64,000 nt of DNA from Macrophomina tecta (taxonomy: Eukaryota; Ascomycota; Dothideomycetes; Botryosphaeriales; Botryosphaeriaceae): the NCBI GenBank assembly GCA_024180945.1, contig JAKSGN010000043.1, positions 806,001-870,000 on the forward strand. The letters are read 5' to 3'. The notes beneath the pieces are model-generated. The model was not told where the DNA came from and did no database searches. It saw only the letters and a list, made by a program, of their open reading frames with translations. How positions within the stretch are numbered: the stretch's first letter is position 1; each line of letters starts with the position of its first letter. Made by a program: the position numbers and the translations under genes. This document shows, piece after piece, positions 11,189-22,809 of the stretch.

Positions 11189-12810
11189 GTTTCCGCTTCG
11201 CTTTTCGCTCGGTATCCGCCGGGGGGGTTTTCCGTGTGCTCCAAGTGCGGGATTTGCGTTGTTTGTTCGGGGTGCGGCCAGCGCGGGAAGATGCTGACGA
11301 TGATTATCTCGCAAGAAAAGGCGAGGGGAAGTGCGCGAAAAGAGGTGCCGCAGAGAGGTCGGACAGCCCGCACACATACACCGGTCTGTTTGTGCGGTCG
11401 TGCGTCCAGAAAGGCGGTGATCGTTGTCGCCGGGTGCGTGCTGATCTTTCAGGGGCTAACTGTGCCGTGGGCGCGCGCGAGACAGAGAAGCAACCGGCAG
11501 ACGACGACGACGACGACTACCAACAACGACAAGCGTCTAGACGCGCAAAATGGGAACAGACGCAGCGGCGGAAGCGAGCGAGAGGAGGCGAGATGAAGTA
11601 GAGGTCGCGCCGCCGCTACTTATGAGACGCAAAGCGGGGGCCTTTCTTTCTTTTCGTGACGGCTATGTCCTTTTCTCCCCACGCTATCCGCAGTAGGCAG
11701 GCGAAGGGCAAGGCGAAGCGAAGAGCAATAATCGACGAGCGGCGCAGCAGCAAGAAGACAGAGCAGCAAGAGGGTGGACGAGCTTGGCGTGGGCGGGAAA
11801 AGGTGGGTTGGGTTGCAGAGCACACCGTCCGTTTCCGCAGGGCTGGGATGGACTGTCGTGCGGCGCAGGCAGCGTACGGAGCGAAGAGCGGAAGCGATTG
11901 AACCACTGACTCCGGATGCAGCTAAGGAAGATAAAGAAAAAAGAGGCGTAACGAGCGGACATGAGCGCCGGGCAGGAGAGCTTGCGCTACCGCGTGTATA
12001 TGAATTGATGTATGCTCAAGTACCCCGGACTTATGCCTCTCTGCTGTCTGTTAAACTTTTTTTTTTTTTTTTGCCCAGCCACCAGCCTCGAACGGGGAAG
12101 AAACGTGGCCGCCGCTCCCGCCGCCGGTTATGAAAGGGTCAGCGCCCAAACGTCGAGCTAAGCTTCTGTCAGATGTGCTTCGAGTGGCGCGTCCAAGAAC
12201 GGCCGTAAGCCAGCTCGCTGTGGCCTTGCCCACCAGCTTTGCGCGTCGCGGTGAAAAGTAGTAGGCAAAAAAGGCGGGATGCGAAACAGCACCGATTTCC
12301 CGGAGAGCCTGTGCGGCACTGGAGCGTGATTGCAGTGCTCGTGCACGCATATCGCCGCCGAGTCCCCGGCACATGTTGCGTGGCCCTGCTCGTGTTCAGC
12401 GAGAAAAGTGGAAAGGTGTGCTGCAGGGCACAAGCTCGGAAAGCGCGTCAACGCTTTGCGAAGAAACGCGAGTGACTGGGCTGGAGCGACCCGAGACGCC
12501 TCTGCAGCAGCAGCGTCCCTGCGTTGTCCAATAAAAGCGCCGCAATAAAGTTTGGATGAGCGGGGGGGCCCGCGCGGTCCCTCATTTCCATAAAATGCCC
12601 CAGCTAGTTGGTCCACTAGTAGATATCATTCCAACATTCCAACATTTCAGTCATCCTCGGGTATCTCTCGTCTCGGCGTCTAAACTAGCGGGGGCATGAC
12701 GGGGGGGGGGGGGGTTTCATTAATTATGAAGAGAATACAAACAGTGCCAACAGAAGTTGTGCAAAGGGCGCTGGGTATAGGTAAAACAACAATAGCAATC
12801 AACAAAATCA
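11189..12810. other. intergenic: permease promoter and regulator 3' region
   Basis: No supported gene. Holds a GAC repeat at about 11502-11519, a T run at 12057-12073 and a G run at 12702-12714. A GC-rich minus frame at 12616-12158 has no family features and no splice logic. Confidence 0.5.
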
Positions 12811-14766
12811 TCATATCACAAACTGCTCGAACCGGCCTTCAGCGAGCAGCATCATGTGATCGACCCGTCTCCCTCCCAGCTTGTCCTGCTCCTCCACAAC
12901 AGCCTTCAGACAAGCGCAAGCTCGTGCATAGTTCTTCCCGTACTTGATCAGGCCCCGGAAGCGGTCAAGGATCCAGGCGCGGTGGATGAGATCGTCCGTC
13001 TCCATGCCCGCAAAGAGCAGTGGCAGCGGAATCCGAGCGAGAAACCGCTCGCCGTCGTGCTTGTAGCCCTGGTACGAAAGGTTCATGATCTCGTGCAGCG
13101 CTCGCTTTTGCGCGTCCGTGGGCGCCGCCAGCGGGGCCGCAAAGTGCCTTAGCCGCAGGTATTCCAGCTCCATGGCGTAGTAGTGCGGCACAACGTATCG
13201 GATGTTCTGGTACAATCGCCGGCTGTGGTCAACGTCAGGGCTTAGCCGCGACGCCAGCTCCAACAACTCGCCGAACTCGTCTCGCAGCAGGTTGAACGCA
13301 AATTCGATGTCCTGGGCGCGGCGCGCCGCCTCTTGCTCGTCACCGCGATGCAGAGCGGCGCTGAACTCGGCGTTCTCATACCGGATGAGCGCGGCTTTGG
13401 CATACAGGCTGTACACCTTGCGGTTATCCATGTCGTCCACCAGCTCCGCCTGCGGGTAGCTTTCGCCCCACGTGGTGCGGAACAACGGCTCGCTGTACAT
13501 GTGGATCGAGTTGAAGCCGCGCAGCAGGCGGGCCTTGTCTTCCCCAGCAATCTGCCGCACCAGCTGATTCACCGAGCCCCCGAAGTTGGCCCCTATGCCG
13601 AACGACGCGCCAGCATCCAGCACCGCCATCCACACCATCATCCGCGCGGCAAAGAAGGATATCAACGTCTGGTTTGGAGGCGGTGAGGTCCCCGGCGAAG
13701 TTGCTTGACTCGGGCTGTCGTTATTGTACATCAAGTCCGCGTCCTCGGCTGACACTTGCAGCAGCGGCTGGAACTGGGTCCGCAGGATCGACGCGGCGCC
13801 CTGCAGGTGCTTCGACAGGCCAATCCCCCCGCCGTCGCCGTACTTTTGCTCGTACGCGATCATCAACCACAGGGCGGCCAGAACCTGGTCCAGGTCGAGA
13901 TCGCCGTCGCTAGCGCTCATTTGCTGCGTCATCAGGTGCAGGGCCGCGGTGTAGTGGGTGACTGACTTGGGTGAGTTTGGCGACTCGGCAGCCAGGACCA
14001 GTTGGTGCTGCTGGCTGGCGCGGAGATACATCAGTTCTTGGTCAGCCAGCGCGAGGATCATGTGCATGGGCATGGCATGCCGCTTGGCCTGCAGGAACAG
14101 CAGCGAGAAGACCGAGTACTCTGGGTTTTTGGTGTGGTGATTTGTCGCAAAGCGGGTGCGGTAGTAGTAGATGGCCTCGTGGTCGGCCGGGGTGAAGACT
14201 ACCGAGCACGCGGCCGCCATCTCGGGCTGCTGCAGGCCCGACGCCATGACCGCCAGGCTGTCGTGCCTGACAGATCCCCGGCGGGTGATCTGCGTTGCGC
14301 CATCGGTGGTGTTGGTGGTTGTGCCAAAGGTGGGAGGGCGGGCATAGTCCGGCGGAGACGCGGGGTCTCGGTCGCTGCTGCCGCTGCTCGTGCTGCTGCT
14401 GGACGGGCTCTGGGCGTGCTGCGAGGACGCGTCTGCCGGGCCCGCAGAGGCGGACGAGTGGGCACTGGAGGCCTTTCGAGTGTATGGCTTCCGCGGACGC
14501 GGCCTGTAGTCGCACTGGCGCCTTAGCCGAACGCAGCGCTGGCACACGGGCTTGCCCTCATCGCACTTGACCTTCTTCTCTCTGCAGGTCCAGCAGCCAG
14601 CACGGGAACGCGGGCCGCTCCGGTTGGCGTGCGGGCGCAGAGGGAGCGAGGAGGGCTGGGGAGGTGAGGTGGTGTCGTCGGTCTCGCAGCCGTGTGATTG
14701 GAGGCTCCGCGCGTGGCCGGATGTCTGAGTCTGGGTCGGTTCGGACGCGGCTGGATCAGCCTGCAT
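12811..14766 (-). CDS. Zn2Cys6 fungal-specific transcription factor
   Basis: Single exon, 651 residues from ATG 14766. The zinc cluster CWTCREKKVKCDEG ... CQRCVRLRRQC at residues ~58-85 has the exact C-x2-C-x6-C-x6-C-x2-C-x6-C spacing and a basic linker after it (PRPRKPYTRK). A Ser-rich stretch follows, then an alpha-helical regulatory half (YYYRTRFATNHH, LMIAYEQKYGDGGGIGLSKH, LQGAASILRTQF) typical of the Fungal_trans_2 group. The frame stays open 197 codons upstream of this ATG, but that part is GC-rich low-complexity leader and lies in the shared promoter, so the later ATG was chosen. Divergent from the M20 gene at 15456 and next to the Dal5-like permease, which it probably controls. Confidence 0.9.
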   Translation of the reverse strand: MQADPAASEPTQTQTSGHARSLQSHGCETDDTTSPPQPSSLPLRPHANRSGPRSRAGCWTCREKKVKCDEGKPVCQRCVRLRRQCDYRPRPRKPYTRKASSAHSSASAGPADASSQHAQSPSSSSTSSGSSDRDPASPPDYARPPTFGTTTNTTDGATQITRRGSVRHDSLAVMASGLQQPEMAAACSVVFTPADHEAIYYYRTRFATNHHTKNPEYSVFSLLFLQAKRHAMPMHMILALADQELMYLRASQQHQLVLAAESPNSPKSVTHYTAALHLMTQQMSASDGDLDLDQVLAALWLMIAYEQKYGDGGGIGLSKHLQGAASILRTQFQPLLQVSAEDADLMYNNDSPSQATSPGTSPPPNQTLISFFAARMMVWMAVLDAGASFGIGANFGGSVNQLVRQIAGEDKARLLRGFNSIHMYSEPLFRTTWGESYPQAELVDDMDNRKVYSLYAKAALIRYENAEFSAALHRGDEQEAARRAQDIEFAFNLLRDEFGELLELASRLSPDVDHSRRLYQNIRYVVPHYYAMELEYLRLRHFAAPLAAPTDAQKRALHEIMNLSYQGYKHDGERFLARIPLPLLFAGMETDDLIHRAWILDRFRGLIKYGKNYARACACLKAVVEEQDKLGGRRVDHMMLLAEGRFEQFVI

Positions 14767-15455
14767 ACTCGGCTGATGAGCGGTACCGTAGGATGGGAAA
14801 GGCAGGGAAACGATGGGACGGTGGACGCTTGACTTGCTCGCGGAGACGCGGTCTTCTTGACGAAAGAGCCGACGAATTAGCCGGCCATGGACGGCCGCCA
14901 GAGGGTTTTGGCCCCAGCCGCTGCCCGAGTCAGGCCCTCGCCTGCGAGAACAGACCGGCCAGCTGTGGCGCCCGCACTGCGCGCAAGACCGCCTCCATGG
15001 GGACGGGGGGGGTCCGGACAGTGCGCAATAAGAGCAGCGAACCCCCTGCGGAGGCACCACCGCGGGGCGCTGCGAGCGACTGCGGCGAAAAGGGGGGGGC
15101 TCCTCGTGGGCTGGAAAGAGATGGGAGATGTGGTGTTTGCGGGCGAGCGATGGACGGGAGCGAACTGCAGGCGGCGGCGCGCAGCCACAGGTGCAGCTGC
15201 GCTGGGGGGAAAGAGAGCCGGTCGGCAAATCTTCACCTCTCCGCCCAAAACGGCGAGCAAGCCGACCTCTCAACCACCCATATTGTGCCGACCTCACCCC
15301 ATCATCGCCAAATTCCACAGCCGACCACTGGCCTCGAGCTGCTGCTGCCACTAACATGTCCGCGGTCCACTTCGTCTGCGGCCGCCGCCAAAGCGATGGT
15401 GCAATAAAACCGCAGCGCCCGCCTGACTGCCGTCTCTAATGGACCCATCGCCATC
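14767..15455. promoter_or_regulatory. bidirectional promoter between the Zn2Cys6 gene and the M20 amidohydrolase
   Basis: 690 bases separate two divergent start codons. The stretch is rich in CGG/CCG triplets, the half-site usually bound by Zn2Cys6 proteins, but GC-rich sequence makes such triplets common by chance, so no operator is assigned. Confidence 0.5.
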
Positions 15456-16857
15456 ATGACCCAAGCCAAGCTCCCCCTCCGCTCGGAATCCGGCCCTGTT
15501 GAAGAGGCTCGCCATGCCGTGAATGCTGCCATTGATGCCGCCGGAGACGCCCTGCGCGCCCTCAACAGGGACATCCACGGCCACCCAGAGACAGCCTACC
15601 AAGAGGTCCACGCCCACGATGCCCTAACCGCTTTCCTGGAGAAAGAAGGCTTCACGGTCACACGCCACGCCTACGGCCTGCCCACCTCCTTTGAGGCCTC
15701 GATCGGCAGCACCGGCGGTGGCAGCGCGCGCGAGATCGTCTACTGCGCCGAGTACGACGCGCTGCCGGGCATCGGGCACGCGTGCGGCCACAACCTGATC
15801 GCGACGGCATCGCTGGCCGCCTTCGTGGGCGCGGCCAGGGCCCAGCAGGCCCTCGGCTTCGCCGGCCGCATCCGCATCCTGGGCACGCCCGCCGAGGAGG
15901 GCGGCGGCGGCAAGATCAGGCTGCTCGACGCCGGCGCCATCCCCTCGCGCACCGCGGCCGCCATCATGGCGCATCCGGTTGCCGGGCACATGGCCAAGAT
16001 CCCCGGCGCGACGGGCTTGGCCGGCTTCAAGCTCATCTGCAGCCACAAGTTCAAGGTCGAGTTCACCGGCCGCACCGCCCACGCGGGCGCGCAGCCGTGG
16101 GATGGCGTGAACGCGCTCGATGCGGCTGTGGCGGCGTATACGAACGTGTCGATGCTGCGCCAGCAGATCCGCCCCGACGAGCGCGTGCACGGCGTCATCG
16201 AGGACGGCGGCAAGGTGCCCAACGTGATTCCTGAGTACACGCGCATGAGCTGGAATGTGCGTGCTCCCAAGGTGAAGGCTGCGAATGCACTGCGCGAGAG
16301 GGTGGATGCATGCTTTCACGCGGCCGCTGCGGCGACGGGTTGCAAGGTCAAGATCACGGAGTGAGTCTTGCTTCATGGAGCCGGGCTGCTGAAGGAAACG
16401 CTAATCCATAAAAAGAGGGCCGTTATACATGGATCTGCGGGCGAACGATACGCTGTGCAGAGCGTATGTTGAGGACATGGCTGCGCTGGGCGAGAAGATC
16501 ATTCTAAACGAGGAGGAGCCCGCTACCGCGTCCACGGATATGGGTACGTCTCGTCTCCACACTCACCCGTTTTCCACCTCTGGCTGGAGGGCCCTACTTC
16601 GACTACGCCCGAGACTGACTTCGAACCTTGTAGGCAATGTGTCATACGCTGTCCCGAGCTTCCACGGCGCTTTCGGCATTCCGGCGCCGGAGAATGTTGT
16701 CGGCCATCATCCGGGCTTCGCGGCTGCTGCAGGGACGGATGAAGCTCATGCTGCGGCTATCAATTGTGCTAAAGGCATGGCCATGCTGGGATGGAGAGTT
16801 CTGACCGACGACGGCATTGCAGAGGGGGCCAGGCGGGATTTTGAACAGGATGAGTGA
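15456..16857 (+). CDS. M20 family amidohydrolase / peptidase (PM20D2-like)
   Basis: Exons 15456-16360, 16416-16543 and 16634-16857 give 418 residues. Metal-site motifs are in order: EYDALPGIGHACGHNLI (the Asp and His ligands with the catalytic region) and GTPAEEGGGGKIRLLDAGA (catalytic Glu pair). The dimerisation lid follows (HKFKVEFTGRTAHAGAQPWD), then NVIPEYTRMSWNVRA, STDMGNVSYAVPSFHGAFGI and the C-terminal HHPGFAAAAGTDEAH helix. This is the profile of the PM20D2/ACY1L2 group, dinuclear-metal hydrolases of dipeptides or N-acyl amides, cytosolic (no signal peptide). The splice joins restore the family sequence (ITEGPLYMDLR). Divergent from the regulator and two genes from a Dal5-like permease, so peptide or amide scavenging is the likely role. 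Confidence 0.9.
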
Positions 16858-19800
16858 AGGCGACCTCATATTGTTTGACGATTACGATAGTCATGAATCG
16901 TGTACGGCATTGAAATGAATAGGAATGTTTAGTAATCTGTAAGATTCTTCCTGAAAGTCTAAAGGAACGATGCACGTGCATCTCGTACTGCCATAGCCCA
17001 TGGCTACTATGTGCCTCGGGAAGTTGGGGGATGTTATCGGATTGCGGTCTGCGTGAGAGTTGTGAAATATGTCTCGTAAGGCATTGAGCTCATCGACAGG
17101 GGGAGAAAACGTGTATCAGAGAGATTGACCGCTGAGGCAGTTCGCAGTGACGAGACGGAGGAAAGAAGGCAAAACAATGGGTTCGGCTTCCTCTTGCCAC
17201 ATGACGTGACTACCTGCACAACATGTTTCGAGCTTTAATAAACAGAAACAACACGTTCTGGAGGCGAAAAGGAGGGACAAGATAGTGCTGACTAGCCAAC
17301 GGCGGTAGCAAACGAGAAATGGAAATCCTTTCGCCGAAAAAGGGCCTTTTTCTTCAGCAAAGAACTGCTTCATCGAGTCGAAATGGCTGTGTTGTCCACC
17401 TCAGGTATGAATAAATGGCATTAGTCAACGATCCAAGACGCGCGGAGGCATTTCCACTCTTCTCGGCATCTCCTCTCAAACGCCAAAACTTTCACCAACG
17501 ACGGAAACCAGTGGCGAGCAGAATGCTGAGTGACTTTAGTTGCTCAAATGACAAGCGTTGCGTTTATGCTATTAAGCTAGCTCTGCCCCTTGGAGTGTGC
17601 ACGGCTGTTTCTCTGTTAAACAACGGACCGCATCCTGTTCGGTGCACACGGGCCGTCATTTGGCGGGTTTCAAACCTCAGTGCTTTACTCCTTAGAGAAC
17701 GACCGTAACTATATACGACATGGTTTGCTGGCCTACTACGTTGGAAGTTGTGCGCCTGCTAAGCTTTTGCTTTCTCGTTTGGGGAAAGTTCAGCATGGTG
17801 AGCGAGGACAACTCATCGCCGGCGGTTCGAACGGCAATATGGTTGGCCAGGGTGCTTATGGCTGCTGCTGAACGTCTGACGAATGCTTAGATAATCCTTC
17901 TGCGGAGCTAGAGAGTGCCAAAGTTCGCAATAAGACTGGCCAGTGAAGGGAGCTTGTTTGAGATGGTCACTCCCACCTGGAACCCATATGTCGATGGCTA
18001 TGGTAGCTCATCCGCAAAATAGTGACTCCTTCTCCATAACGTATCGTGTTCACACTTGAATTTTCAAGGATAAGGCTTCGTGCCTGATACATGACGCCGG
18101 GGCGGTTACCAACCTAAGCCTTCCAACCAATCGCGGCCCATGACTTCGGAATCATGTTCCACGAGACAGAAACGCAGAGCAGGGGGAGCATCGAATCATA
18201 GCACCGCAGCCTTACGTCAGTTCAGATCAAGGACCAGGGAATGATGACCGATATCCCGCCCCCGGCTCAAATTCTATCCTACCGTGCCGGGTTCAAAAGT
18301 ATCCGAGGCTTTCACTGAATACGTACACCGTCTCCTCGCGAACAAAGCCCTTTCCTCGCTATCAACCAACAGTTCGGCTTATTCCCTAAACCAGCATCAA
18401 TTCTGTCCAGTAGACCGTAACGATCAAACAGAAACGCGTGTCTCGACTTCCGAGCCGTCAAATGTCCGGCAAGCCGCAGCCACTCTCGCGCTCAGTTACT
18501 CGAAGCAGTAATCGCTCGCACTTTGAAGGCCACATCCTGGTGGAACAACAGACCACATTTCGCGAGTTTCGAGTCGCTAAAGCATAAACTGCACTCCTTA
18601 GGACCGCGGGCAAATTATCCTATCGAACCAACAAACAGAGCAAAGTGCGGTACAAGGGGGGAGAAAAAAAAAGCGAGAAACATCGGGTCTGAGCGGAAGG
18701 ACGCTGACAACTGAGACATTGGACGGCGACCAGAAAGGCAGAGAGGCGTGTATGAATAAGGTGTAGCCCACTTCTAGTCCGTGATATTCGCCCCCCCACG
18801 CGCCCCCCCTACCCTCGATGCCCCGGAGCAACTTCCGGGGAAAACGCCACATGGCATATGACGGGTATCGCGGAAGCGGGAATCCCGCTTGGCTTGCTTA
18901 TTTCGCGCATCCGACTGTCCATCCCATACCGTCGGCTTGTATAGGCGAGAGCCTAGAACCAAAAAAGAAAAAGAAAAAAAAAGAAAAAGCCAAAGCGCCG
19001 GGGCGCCTTGTAGGGCTGTGGCGGCGTGCGGTGCCTTACCGGCAGAGAGGCCGTCCGGAGCATCCGAGGGAAGAGTGCGCCGTTCGTGGATATATACAAA
19101 TGTCGCGCGGCCCGAAGTCATTCTCCTTCTCTCCTCCTCAATGTGCCGATATGCTTTTTTTTTTTTTTTTTTCTCTCTCCTTTTTTTGCCATATTTGAGT
19201 CCTGATGCACTGTGGGCCTACGAGGCGACTAACGACAGCGAAATAGACAAAAAAAAAAAAGGCCCTGTCCCATATGACGATACCAAGCACCTACCCGCAC
19301 ACCCCCAGCCAAGCGCGACACCAACCCGCCGACACCGAACACCTGTTCCACGAAGCCCCTTTCTCTAGCGCAGGCCGACCTGGTTGGCCCGATCCCCCAA
19401 ACGAGCGGCCATTGGCGGACGGGCACGCGCGCTCGGGCATAAGCGAGAAGGATTTCGTGGAGCCGCGATCTAACGAACGAGATCTGGGGGGGGGCTAGCT
19501 GGCAAAAAGGAAATAGAGCGGTGCTAACGTCCGCTAGTGTCTGATGATGAGCACGCGTTCGCCTCGCCAATGCAGCCTCACTTCTCTTTTTTCCTGCCCA
19601 CTGCGGAGACAGCAACGGAAGGCATAATGCAAGGCCTACCGTCGTGTTGGCGCGCTCCGCTTGGTGCCTACATATAGACAGGCGACGCGCCCCGCCTCCC
19701 TCAGGCGATTTCTTTCTTTTTTTATGGAAACGCTCCGCCCTCTCCCCACACTAGCTTCCCCTATCCTCAGGAATGTTGGTGCGGGCTTCTGGTTGCGACG

Positions 19801-20510
19801 ATGATGCAGTCCGGCTGTAGAAGCCAAGAGCTCCGCTTCACTTCATGCACATGGATTGATGCTAAACGTGTAACAGGTTCTGCAGCGAAAGCGATGGCAG
19901 TAAAAACGAATGTATGGTCTACCGATTGTCATTACAGCTGGAAAGAAATTTGTTTTTTCCCCCCTTTGAAAAAGTCAACAAAAAGTTTTTTTCCCCGGGC
20001 CATTGGGTATCTCAGACATGCAAGTTTATATGTAAGTGTGTGTTCGTGTGAGTGTGTGCGAGATTCAGAGAAGAAAAGAAGGGGAAAACAGCAAGGAAAA
20101 TAAAAGAAAAAGAAAAAAGCGGGAACCTCGCCAGGGGGCGGCGGGAATGGTTTGACCGAGAGAGACAGTAATTGGCACTCGACCAGCGCACGCACTCCGG
20201 ACCGTTTCATGAAAGGGAAGGAAAAAAAAAAAAGGACTCCGACTCCGGCCTGCGAGGAGACAATGGATGCAAAAGAAACCGATACGACACCCGTTATATG
20301 CTCAGCCACATGTTGCCTTGCTTTCTCTTACTCCTTTGAGATGGAACGGACCGACTGGGATTATGGATGTCCGCGGGAGATATACTGCGTTCTGCATCTT
20401 TAGTTGGGCGAATCGTCGAAAAGGGCGAGAAAGCTGCGAGGAAGGACCTACCATGAAATGCGATTTTGGACAATGCGCGACGTTACGAAACTAGATTCAT
20501 CAACAGCGCC
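16858..20510. other. long intergenic stretch (3.65 kb), no gene supported
   Basis: Convergent 3' ends flank it. Only short frames with no family features were found on either strand. It contains A-rich tracts (18960-18995, 19248-19260, 20221-20233), a T run at 19156-19172 and a G run near 19490. No tRNA-like B box with a matching acceptor was seen; the isolated GGTTCGAAC at about 17823 lacks a cloverleaf. Confidence 0.5.
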
Positions 20511-21359
20511 TCAGCGCAGCGTGCCCAATGTGCGGCCATTGCCTTGGATCTCGGTGGGCACGCCCCGCAGAGAGCGTGCAGGCGGCAATTGCGAGTTGGG
20601 ACGCGGAGTAGTAGGTTTGGAGCCCGGTGCTGACGAAGGGCCGTCTTGGGCAGGAATGTGGTGCTGGGCTGGCTGGGGCTGCGGGTGGTGCAGCGGTTGC
20701 TGGCTGTGCTGGGACGACGAGCCGTGAGAGTAGGCATGCGACGAGAAGCTCTGAGGAATCGACGGCTGGGAGACGCTGGAGGAGGCGTGGCTGACGGTCG
20801 ACACCATGCTGTCGGCGCGGGTGGGCAGGTCCCTGGTGGTGCTGGTGCGGGTGGAGGCGGCGTCAGAGTTGCTGGTCGAGTCGACGTCGGCGGCCATCAG
20901 CTCGGGGAAGATGGCCTTGGTGGAGATGGCGTCGGCAAACTCCTTCCAGCGGATGATCTGGCTGCCGCTCTCGTCGAACTCCAGGCTCCAGACGTACTCG
21001 TTGGTGAAGGGCCCGGAGACGGTGCGGCCGGTGGCGATGATCCACAGACACACCTTGCGCTGGGGAATGTCCTCGATGATTTCGTGGATGGACATGTGCA
21101 TCTCCTTGAAGGTGTTGGCGAGCATGTTGAGGGCCTGCTGGCACGAGTTGTTGTCCTGGGGCGGCGCGCCCAGCGACTTGGGGTAGATTTCGCGCCAGCA
21201 GCTGCGGTCGCGCAGCTTCCAGACGGTGGTGGTGTCGAGGCGGTTGAAGGCGTCGACGACGGCCAGGGCCGTCTGGCGCTGGCGGGACATGCCATGGTCG
21301 GCGGGCTGCTGGGCCTTGCTGGTGGACGACTTGTCCCTGAAGAGCGCGGAGAAGGGCAT
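20511..21359 (-). CDS. NTF2-like (SnoaL-type) domain protein with Ser/Gln/His-rich tail
   Basis: 282 residues from ATG 21359 in one exon. Residues ~20-155 read as a cone-shaped NTF2-like fold: a first helix ALAVVDAFNRLDTTTVWKL, then DRSCWREIYPKSLG, a helix NMLANTFKEMHMSIHEI, and beta strands KVCLWIIATGRTVSGPFTNE and YVWSLEFDESGSQIIRWKEF. The remaining half is low complexity (Ser, His, Gln, Pro). Such fungal proteins are common and mostly uncharacterised; the fold can bind small ligands or act as an enzyme, but no catalytic set is evident. The frame extends 69 codons upstream through a CCTG repeat; the later ATG starts the folded domain and was preferred. Divergent from the gene at 22810. Confidence 0.75.
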   Translation of the reverse strand: MPFSALFRDKSSTSKAQQPADHGMSRQRQTALAVVDAFNRLDTTTVWKLRDRSCWREIYPKSLGAPPQDNNSCQQALNMLANTFKEMHMSIHEIIEDIPQRKVCLWIIATGRTVSGPFTNEYVWSLEFDESGSQIIRWKEFADAISTKAIFPELMAADVDSTSNSDAASTRTSTTRDLPTRADSMVSTVSHASSSVSQPSIPQSFSSHAYSHGSSSQHSQQPLHHPQPQPAQHHIPAQDGPSSAPGSKPTTPRPNSQLPPARSLRGVPTEIQGNGRTLGTLR

Positions 21360-21517
21360 GGTGGCGCGGGTGCTGGCGGTGGTGGTGTGGGGAGGACTGC
21401 GGATGGCAACGGGAGCAGGCGCGGCGTGGCGGGGAGAGAGTTCGTGGAGGAGGACGGGAGGGCTGCTGGGGGTTGCCTCAGGCTGGGCTCGGCGCAGCGG
21501 CGGTGGGCGAGAGCGGG

Positions 21518-21532
21518 CTGGGCGGGCAGGCG

Positions 21533-21561
<29 letters not shown>
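21518..21561. repeat. GGCA/CCTG tetranucleotide microsatellite
   Basis: About eight to ten near-perfect GGCA units (GGCG variants at the left) lie in the leader of the NTF2-like gene, about 160 bases before its ATG. Read in frame it would encode a meaningless Leu-Pro-Ala-Cys repeat. Confidence 0.8.
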
Positions 21562-21565
<4 letters not shown>

Positions 21566-22809
21566 CGCGCGGAGAGCAGCTTCTTCTCGTGCTTCCTTCC
21601 TCGGGCGCGATTGCGTGGGCCAGGGCAGGGCGGAGGTATTAAGATGCGGCCGGTCGGTGGACGCAGATTAGCAGCCGGCCGATCAGCGCAGGGGATCCGT
21701 CTCCGAATCGTGTCACTGGCCGCGCCCATTACTCAGCTCACCACCACCGGGCGCCGCGCCGAATGCCCGCCGCAGCGACACGCGCCTGTGCCGCCGCCGT
21801 CCGCCAGGCACGGCCATGGATCCAAGGGCGCTGCGAGGGCGCGACGAGCGCGCAGCGAGCAGCCAGGAGCGAGGGGGAGGCGGCGCCGGCGGCGGCCCGG
21901 CTGCGCGCCAGCGCCGCCCGCTCGCAGACTGGCGGCGTGGAGAAGCGAGCGAGTGGGCCGTGTCTGATGACTGACGTTTGACCGCCCGGGCGAGCAGACG
22001 CTGCAGACGGCCGCCGCGCGAGCCTGCCTGCCTGCGACGCGCCCCGGCAGACGACAGACGACCGACCGCTCGTGAGCCTGCGCCGATTCCTGCCTTGCTC
22101 GGTCACCGCTGCCCCGGCCAGTAATGCGCGCTCGGCTGCCTCCGACGCTGCCCGGGCCCCTGCGCTCGCCCGACTCGCCGCGAGCCCCTTCATCAACACC
22201 ACCGCTGCCGCGGCCTCCTCTCGCCGCCCGCGGCGAGACGGAGGGCCATGCGGTCCGACAGGCCCAGCAGCGCGAGCCGGCCATGGGCAGCAGCGCGTCC
22301 GCGGAAGACGGCGCGCGCGTCTCAACGCCGCCAGCCGGGCCGTGGCGACCAGTCGCATCCCAGAGACGCAGCCTGGGCGGCGCCTGCTTCATAAAGTGCG
22401 GCCGGCGACGCGCAACGGAGTGCCGCGGGAAACGAGGCCAGGGGCTTTGGGCTTTCGAGAAAACGAGCCGCACGCCAATCTTCAGCGGTTGCGGCAACGA
22501 CCTGCGCGGCGCGAGTCGCTGCGGCCGCGTGCGAGTCGTGCCCCTTGGGCAGCAGCGCCCCTCCCGAAATTGCACCACCCACGGTGGGCACCGTCGGGGA
22601 TCCGCTCCCGTCGGAGGTTGTTCCGCTCACACAGAAACAGCAACTCCACGCCCCGGCTGCGACACAATGCTCATGTGCAAGCAATGCGCTTTCTCCAAAA
22701 GCCGCTGCCTCGCCCTCTCGCCCATGTCCTCGACCGGTGCTCCCAGCTCCATAACCTGATTCATCTTTTGCGAGATCGCCTGCGCTGCTCCGCCGCTGCC
22801 CTCCACTGA
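21562..22809. other. GC-rich intergenic promoter region
   Basis: Very GC-rich. Long frames are open on several strands at once (21733-22578 minus, 22072-22809 plus), which is expected from composition; none has family features. Holds the promoters and leaders of the two divergent genes. Confidence 0.5.

Noticed and set aside
12158..12616. 152-codon minus-strand frame between the permease and the regulator
   Set aside because: Composition-driven sequence without motif; lies in the upstream region of the permease with homopolymers nearby.
14767..15357. 197-codon N-terminal extension of the Zn2Cys6 protein
   Set aside because: Low-complexity Arg/Pro/Ser sequence in the shared promoter; the in-frame ATG at 14766 gives a normal N-terminus for the family.
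17815..17840. B-box-like GGTTCGAAC as a second tRNA gene
   Set aside because: No A box, acceptor stem or anticodon arm can be formed around it.
21360..21566. 69-codon N-terminal extension of the NTF2-like protein
   Set aside because: Encoded largely by a CCTG microsatellite (Leu-Pro-Ala-Cys repeat); the domain begins at the next ATG.
21733..22809. GC-rich frames of 200 to 280 codons on both strands
   Set aside because: Overlapping frames open on both strands at once, Arg/Ala/Pro/Gly-rich, no motif; expected from composition in a promoter region.
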